A stretch of 29,185 nucleotides of DNA from JAUILA01 sp964563925. GTDB lineage: Bacteria; Bacteroidota; Bacteroidia; Cytophagales; Cyclobacteriaceae. Made by a program: the position numbers and the translations under genes. Position 1 is the stretch's first letter, and each line of letters opens with the position of its first letter. Below, piece after piece: positions 25,680 to 29,185 of the stretch. The notes beneath the pieces were generated by a model that searched no databases, was not told the origin of the DNA, and saw only the letters and a program-made list of their open reading frames with translations. The stretch spans positions 1 to 29,185 of the forward strand of contig CAZLZD010000053.1 in NCBI GenBank assembly GCA_964563925.1, written 5' to 3'.

Positions 25680-25738
25680 GTTCCGGAATTTTGCCTCAGA
25701 TTTTTTATATTCCGGCAACACCCACCTTTTGTTAGCCT

Positions 25739-26350
25739 ATGAAACGCTGGATTAATAACGTAAATCTGCAAAAACTCATACTGGAAGCCACCCTGATTAT
25801 TTTCAGTGTTCTGCTGGCCCTGTTCCTGAATGAATACCGCACCCGTCTGAAAGAAGACAGCGCGCGTGCGGTGGCGGAGGAGAATATCAGGGAGGAGATT
25901 ATTCGCAACCGGGATATTCTACAGGAATACATACCCTATCACGCTGAATTGCTTGATACCTTACAAGCGGTCATACGATCAGACAGCCTGATGCACCGGC
26001 TTACTACACCAATAGGGCCGGACCTCCGGGCCCTTGCCCCAAAAGGTCTGATGCACGAATTCCCGAACAATGCCGCCTGGGAAACACTCAGAAACAGGGA
26101 CCTTATTTCCGGCGTAAATTACGATCTCCTTTACGTACTGACCGATGTGTACAATCAGCAGACCCGCACGATAGGCCAGCTGGATGATATCATTGACATT
26201 GTTCTCAGCCGCGAGGCCTTCAACCCTCAGGCTGCACGTGAAACGCTGGTTCTGCTTAATTTTCAGCTTGGTGAAATGGTAGGCAGGGAACGGCTGCTGC
26301 TGGAGAAATATGAAAAGGTACTGGAGCTGTTGGATGCTGAGGATTTGTGA
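25739..26350 (+). CDS. Single-span membrane protein of unknown function (DUF6090-like)
   Basis: Protein of 203 residues. A short basic N-terminus (MKRWINNVNLQKL) is followed by one membrane helix (about 15-33, ATLIIFSVLLALFLNEY) and then a long, highly charged helical region with EENIREEIIRNRDIL (about 50-64) suggestive of coiled coil. The layout recalls the DUF6090-like small membrane proteins common in marine Bacteroidota, but this is recognition by layout. The helical region probably lies outside the cytoplasm, because the positive end precedes the span. It starts 59 nt after the glycosidase-like gene on the same strand. No function can be assigned. Confidence 0.75.
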   Translation: MKRWINNVNLQKLILEATLIIFSVLLALFLNEYRTRLKEDSARAVAEENIREEIIRNRDILQEYIPYHAELLDTLQAVIRSDSLMHRLTTPIGPDLRALAPKGLMHEFPNNAAWETLRNRDLISGVNYDLLYVLTDVYNQQTRTIGQLDDIIDIVLSREAFNPQAARETLVLLNFQLGEMVGRERLLLEKYEKVLELLDAEDL

Positions 26351-26383
26351 GTTGCATATTTGAGGCGGAAGGTAATGGATGGA

Positions 26384-26522
26384 GATCCCGGGTCGACTTC
26401 TAGTCAAAAAGATCGTCATCCCGAAAAACGTCCGGGCTTGACCCGGACTCGATTCGGGACCTGTATGTAACTGTAGGTCCCGGGTTGACTCCGGCCTACG
26501 CCGGAGGTTGCCCGGGATGACG
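26384..26522. repeat. GC-rich palindromic repeat, copy A (left of gap)
   Basis: This stretch, part of the only gene-free interval over 300 nt (26351-26676), is a stack of palindromes. CGTCATCCCG (26414-26423) and CGGGATGACG (26513-26522) are perfect 10-bp inverted ends. Between them are GTCCGGG-5 nt-CCCGGAC, GGGACCT-12 nt-AGGTCCC, and CTCCGGC-4 nt-GCCGGAG. Bases 26408-26484 match 29109-29185 without gaps at 71 of 77 positions. It encodes nothing recognisable and looks like a REP- or MITE-type element mobilised in trans. Confidence 0.85.
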
Positions 26523-26622
26523 NNNNNNNNNNNNNNNNNNNNNNNNNNNNNNNNNNNNNNNNNNNNNNNNNNNNNNNNNNNNNNNNNNNNNNNNNNNNNN
26601 NNNNNNNNNNNNNNNNNNNNNN
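26523..26622. other. Assembly gap (100 N)
   Basis: Exactly 100 undetermined bases inside the repeat array. A round 100 is the usual placeholder for a scaffold gap of unknown size, so the true distance and repeat number here are not known. Confidence 0.97.
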
Positions 26623-26714
26623 TGACGGAGTGGGAGAATGTTTAGGTCCCGTGTCGATCCCGGCAAAAGCCGGGAATTACACGGGATGACGGAGTGGGAG
26701 GTCCCGGGATGACG
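26623..26714. repeat. GC-rich palindromic repeat array (right of gap)
   Basis: Continues the array after the gap. TGACGGAGTGGGAG occurs at 26623-26636 and again at 26687-26700. A two-tier hairpin has outer arms TCCCGTGT / ACACGGGA and inner stem CCCGGC-AAAA-GCCGGG. GGGATGACGG ends the array at 26714. The last 38 nt overlap the 3' end of the monooxygenase reading frame. Confidence 0.82.
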
Positions 26715-27669
26715 GTGGTTGTGAAATGAGGTCCTGAACAATTTCTGCAACCGGACGGATTTCCCTGGTGTATTCAATGCTCGGGCCTGCGCACCACATG
26801 GTTTTGTAGGTGGCGCCGAATGCGGCCTTTTCCAGGGCTTTCATACCTTTCCGGAACGTAAGCATCTTTGCATACTTTTTCAGGGTCTTGTTTTTGTTCA
26901 ACAAGGATTCAAGCCAGCTTTGTTTTGTACCTGTTTCCTGCACATAGGGAGTATTGATCACCGTACAGGGAGTACCCGACAACCGATCCGTCATTACGAT
27001 ATCATCGCGGCCATACTCCACACAGGCCTGTTTGTATTCATTGGTTACCGGAGCTTCCTCGGAGGCAATAAACGGACTACCGACCGATACCCCGCAGGCA
27101 CCCAGTCCGAGCATCTCCCTGAGACCGGCAGCATCTCCCACCCCGCCGGCTGATATAACCGGCAGCGACGTATTCTCCAGCAACATCGGAATAAGCTCTT
27201 CCGGTGGCAGCTTGCCCGCATGCCCGCCCGCCCGGCTGTTCACGGCGATCAGCGCATCCGCACCGAGTGCTTCCACCTTCGCAGCGTATCGGACATCGGT
27301 CACATCACAGAATACTTTCATTCCCCGTGGCTTGCAGGCATCGATGACAACCTTCGGGCTCCCCAGCGAGGTAATTATGAAGTCCACATTGTATTCTGTA
27401 CAAGTTTCCAGTTGTTCATGAAGCCGGTAATTCGATTTGTTCACAATCAGGTTTATCCCGAAGGGTCCGCTTACCTCCTCACGAATCCGGTCCAGCGCTT
27501 TCCGGAAATCCTCGTCTGTCCGGTAATTCAGGGCCGGGATGGCCCCGGTGATGCCTGAGCGGATCGCTGAGATCACCATATCCTCATTGGATACCAGGAA
27601 CATGGGCGCCATGATCACCGGATACCGGATCCCCAGCATTTCGGTAAGGGCCGTTTTGTATTGACTCAT
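26677..27669 (-). CDS. Nitronate monooxygenase-like FMN enzyme
   Basis: Protein of 330 residues with the TIM-barrel of the nitronate monooxygenase (2-nitropropane dioxygenase) family. It has YPVIMAPMFLVS at 16-27 and the family's active-site histidine in NSRAGGHAG (H150). VISAGGV (171-177) and GACGVSVGSPF (190-200) form the FMN phosphate site. The family oxidises nitronates, but relatives include enoyl-ACP reductase FabK-type and other flavoenzymes, so the substrate is open. The ATG overlaps the M28 peptidase stop by 4 nt. The last 11 residues (SSRDLPLRHPV) and the stop are encoded by the palindromic repeat array. The native C-terminus has therefore probably been replaced; the catalytic core ends well before this and should be intact. 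Confidence 0.9.
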   Translation of the reverse strand: MSQYKTALTEMLGIRYPVIMAPMFLVSNEDMVISAIRSGITGAIPALNYRTDEDFRKALDRIREEVSGPFGINLIVNKSNYRLHEQLETCTEYNVDFIITSLGSPKVVIDACKPRGMKVFCDVTDVRYAAKVEALGADALIAVNSRAGGHAGKLPPEELIPMLLENTSLPVISAGGVGDAAGLREMLGLGACGVSVGSPFIASEEAPVTNEYKQACVEYGRDDIVMTDRLSGTPCTVINTPYVQETGTKQSWLESLLNKNKTLKKYAKMLTFRKGMKALEKAAFGATYKTMWCAGPSIEYTREIRPVAEIVQDLISQPPSSRDLPLRHPV

Positions 27670-29051
27670 AATCCCTCCTGGTCTATAAGGTACATCAGGG
27701 ACGCCATAGCTGCAGCTCCAAGCTCCAGCTCGCGCTTGTCTACCTTGTCAAACGTATCCTCCCGGGTATGGTGATAATTAAAATACCGCTGGGAATCAGG
27801 TCGAAGGCCAAAAAGCACTGTTCCCTGTTCCCTGAGCGGACCAATATCAGCACCCCCCCCGGGGGCTCCCAAGTCCCTGAGCCCGTAATCATTTAAATAT
27901 TGCCCCCAGGATTTCAGGGTCCTGACCTGTTTGTCGGTCCCGGTTATGGCGAAGCCGCGCGGGGTAAACCCTCCAAGGTCCGATTCAATGGCAGCTATAT
28001 GGGTCTCGCCCTTCTCCTTTGCCACCCGCGCATATTCCCTGCCGCCACGCAATCCATTTTCCTCGTTCATGAACATGACGGCCCGAAGAGAATGCTCTGG
28101 TTTGTATCCTATATCCTTTAGAATGCGCAACGCTTCAATAGACTGAACACACCCTGACCCATCGTCATGAGCCCCGTGTCCCACATCCCAGGAATCCAGG
28201 TGGCCACCGACAATTATGTATTCATCCGGGTTGCTGCTGCCACGAATCTCACCGATGACATTCCAGGACAGCACATCAGGAAGCATCTGCGCGTAATTCT
28301 CCATGTACAGACGAATCACCTCTTCCTTTTCCAGCACCTGGTGAAGCAGTTCCGCATCATTTGTACTCACTGCCATCGCCGGGATCTTTGGCTGATCAGG
28401 ATCGTACCGCAATGACCCGGTATGGGGAATATCATCCTGGTTACTGGCCATTGAACGTACAATCACCGCCCTTGCTCCAAGCGCGGCTGCCCTGCTGGCT
28501 CCCGAACCCCGCTGATCGACAGCCCCTCCGTAAGCCTGCAAGGTATTGAAGTGGCGCGGATCCATCGGCCTGTTGTAAAATACGATCTTCCCACGGACAT
28601 TCTCTGTCCCCAGGGCCTCCAGCTCATCAAAATTTTTCACTTCCACGACCTCAGCACTTATGCCACCAGGCCCGGTACCCACCGAATTGCCCAGGGCCAG
28701 GACCTTCAGGTCCATCGACCCCACGGTAGAACTGTTTACGATCCTGGCGATCTCGACCTCCCCCCTTACCCAGTGGGGAACCATCACCGGTTGAAGGTAA
28801 ACGGTATCAAACCCGTAGGATTCCATTTGCTGCCTGGCCCATTCGACGGCAGCGGCTGCCTGGGGCGATCCGCTGAGACGGTGTCCGATATTCAGGCTGA
28901 GATCACGGAGCATTTCATAAGACTGACCGCTGACCAGGGCCTCGTCGTAGATCTTGCGGATGGTCTGTTCGGGATTCTGGGCGCGGAGAGGTTGCAGGCA
29001 TGCTCCCGTAAAGAACAACAGGAGAATTAGTATTGATTTTCGCTTTTTCAT
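27666..29051 (-). CDS. Exported M28-family metallopeptidase
   Basis: Protein of 461 residues with an N-terminal signal peptide (ILILLLFFTGAC, probable cleavage after LRA near 24). The two-zinc M28 site is complete by pattern: H284 and D286 in GGHLDSWDVG, D296 in GAHDDGSG, the acidic pair E330/E331 in MNEENG, D358 in IESDLGG, and H427/H428 in FNYHHTRED. Residues about 130-250 form a PA-like insertion, as in glutamate carboxypeptidase-type relatives. It should act in the periplasm as an aminopeptidase or carboxypeptidase on peptides. It is first in a two-gene unit with the nitronate monooxygenase-like gene, starting at 29051 behind a TATCTTAG box. Confidence 0.93.
   Translation of the reverse strand: MKKRKSILILLLFFTGACLQPLRAQNPEQTIRKIYDEALVSGQSYEMLRDLSLNIGHRLSGSPQAAAAVEWARQQMESYGFDTVYLQPVMVPHWVRGEVEIARIVNSSTVGSMDLKVLALGNSVGTGPGGISAEVVEVKNFDELEALGTENVRGKIVFYNRPMDPRHFNTLQAYGGAVDQRGSGASRAAALGARAVIVRSMASNQDDIPHTGSLRYDPDQPKIPAMAVSTNDAELLHQVLEKEEVIRLYMENYAQMLPDVLSWNVIGEIRGSSNPDEYIIVGGHLDSWDVGHGAHDDGSGCVQSIEALRILKDIGYKPEHSLRAVMFMNEENGLRGGREYARVAKEKGETHIAAIESDLGGFTPRGFAITGTDKQVRTLKSWGQYLNDYGLRDLGAPGGGADIGPLREQGTVLFGLRPDSQRYFNYHHTREDTFDKVDKRELELGAAAMASLMYLIDQEGL
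27673..27679 (-). promoter_or_regulatory. Shine-Dalgarno-like AGGAGGG before the monooxygenase start
   Basis: AGGAGGG lies 3 nt upstream of the ATG at 27669, inside the last codons of the M28 gene. Strong Shine-Dalgarno sequences are otherwise scarce in this window. With the 4-nt stop/start overlap, it supports this ATG and translational coupling. Confidence 0.4.
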
Positions 29052-29069
29052 AGGTGTGGTGTAACAGGG

Positions 29070-29077
29070 CTAAGATA
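29070..29077 (-). promoter_or_regulatory. Candidate -7 box (TATCTTAG) for the M28 peptidase operon
   Basis: On the minus strand TATCTTAG lies 19 nt upstream of the M28 ATG. It fits the TATCTT core seen before three other genes and is a near match to TAnnTTTG. No TTG -33 element is clear. Confidence 0.33.
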
Positions 29078-29096
29078 GGGAATCATTTTGTTATTA

Positions 29097-29185
29097 GGTC
29101 CCGGGTCCAAAGATCGTCATCCCGAAGAACGTCCGGGTTTGACCCGGACCCGAATCGGGTCCTGTTTGTAACTGTAGGTCCCGGG
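29097..29185. repeat. GC-rich palindromic repeat, copy B (cut by window end)
   Basis: Begins GGTCCCGGGTC and runs off the window. Bases 29109-29185 align ungapped with 26408-26484, with six mismatches in 77. The GTCCGGG-5 nt-CCCGGAC hairpin is kept, with the loop changed by one base. Copy A carries about 12 extra bases between the TCCCGGGTC head and the GATCGTCATCCCG core. Both copies face the same way and flank the M28/monooxygenase pair. Confidence 0.85.

Noticed and set aside
25683..25715. Inverted repeat CCGGAAT/ATTCCGG after the glycosidase-like gene as a terminator
   Set aside because: Seven-bp stem with a 19-nt loop and no T-run after it; its right arm may instead overlap a promoter-like TATATTCC.
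26384..26714. Insertion sequence with a transposase
   Set aside because: No transposase reading frame is present; only palindromic non-coding repeats are visible, although the gap hides an unknown length.

Overview
The window reads as one scaffold piece from a Bacteroidota-type bacterium. Cytophagales-like or Balneolales-like would both fit, but the lineage cannot be settled from this sequence. The reasons are a TonB-dependent receptor with an N-terminal carboxypeptidase-like domain, LytS/LytTR regulation, an ABC-2 permease fused to an M1 peptidase, an NqrF subunit, few Shine-Dalgarno sequences, and AT-rich promoter-like boxes near TAnnTTTG or TATCTT. A run of exactly 100 N (26523-26622) marks an assembly gap inside a repeat array, so this is a draft assembly. 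No rRNA, tRNA, CRISPR array or transposase gene was found.

Left part (1-6827, all minus strand). An aromatic amino-acid pair, an aminotransferase and prephenate dehydrogenase overlapping by 4 nt, lies upstream of an ABC transporter pair: an ATPase and a very large permease with a C-terminal M1-type metallopeptidase. The 256 nt between the two pairs carries three copies of a 19-nt direct repeat. A lone plus-strand nqrF (7038-8339) with a strong hairpin terminator follows.

Middle part (8421-13084, minus strand). A compact four-gene run codes for a TonB-dependent receptor, an exported TPR-like protein, a LytS-type histidine kinase and a LytTR response regulator. It looks like an outer-membrane receptor packaged with its own two-component system. 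Plus-strand genes follow at 13301-17396: an arginase-fold protein with a degraded metal site, an overlapping lipoprotein, an AraC-type regulator, a four-helix membrane protein and an exported trypsin-like protease. They face a secreted S9 peptidase (17401-19425, minus), with only 4 nt between the stop codons.

Right part. A PadR regulator overlaps a membrane protein that begins with a HAAS-like helical domain (19571-21117, plus). A divergent Nramp-family transporter (21164-22489, minus) is followed by a 1046-residue glycoside-hydrolase-like lipoprotein (22539-25679, plus) and a small single-span membrane protein (25739-26350, plus). An exported M28 peptidase and a nitronate monooxygenase-like enzyme (29051 down to 26677, minus) overlap by 4 nt. 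They sit between two same-orientation copies of a GC-rich palindromic repeat, and one repeat array supplies the end of the monooxygenase reading frame.

The best candidates for something under-described are the receptor/TPR/LytS/LytTR operon, the metal-site-deficient arginase-fold protein overlapping a lipoprotein gene, the Nramp homologue without DPGN and MPH motifs, and the repeat-supplied C-terminus next to the assembly gap.
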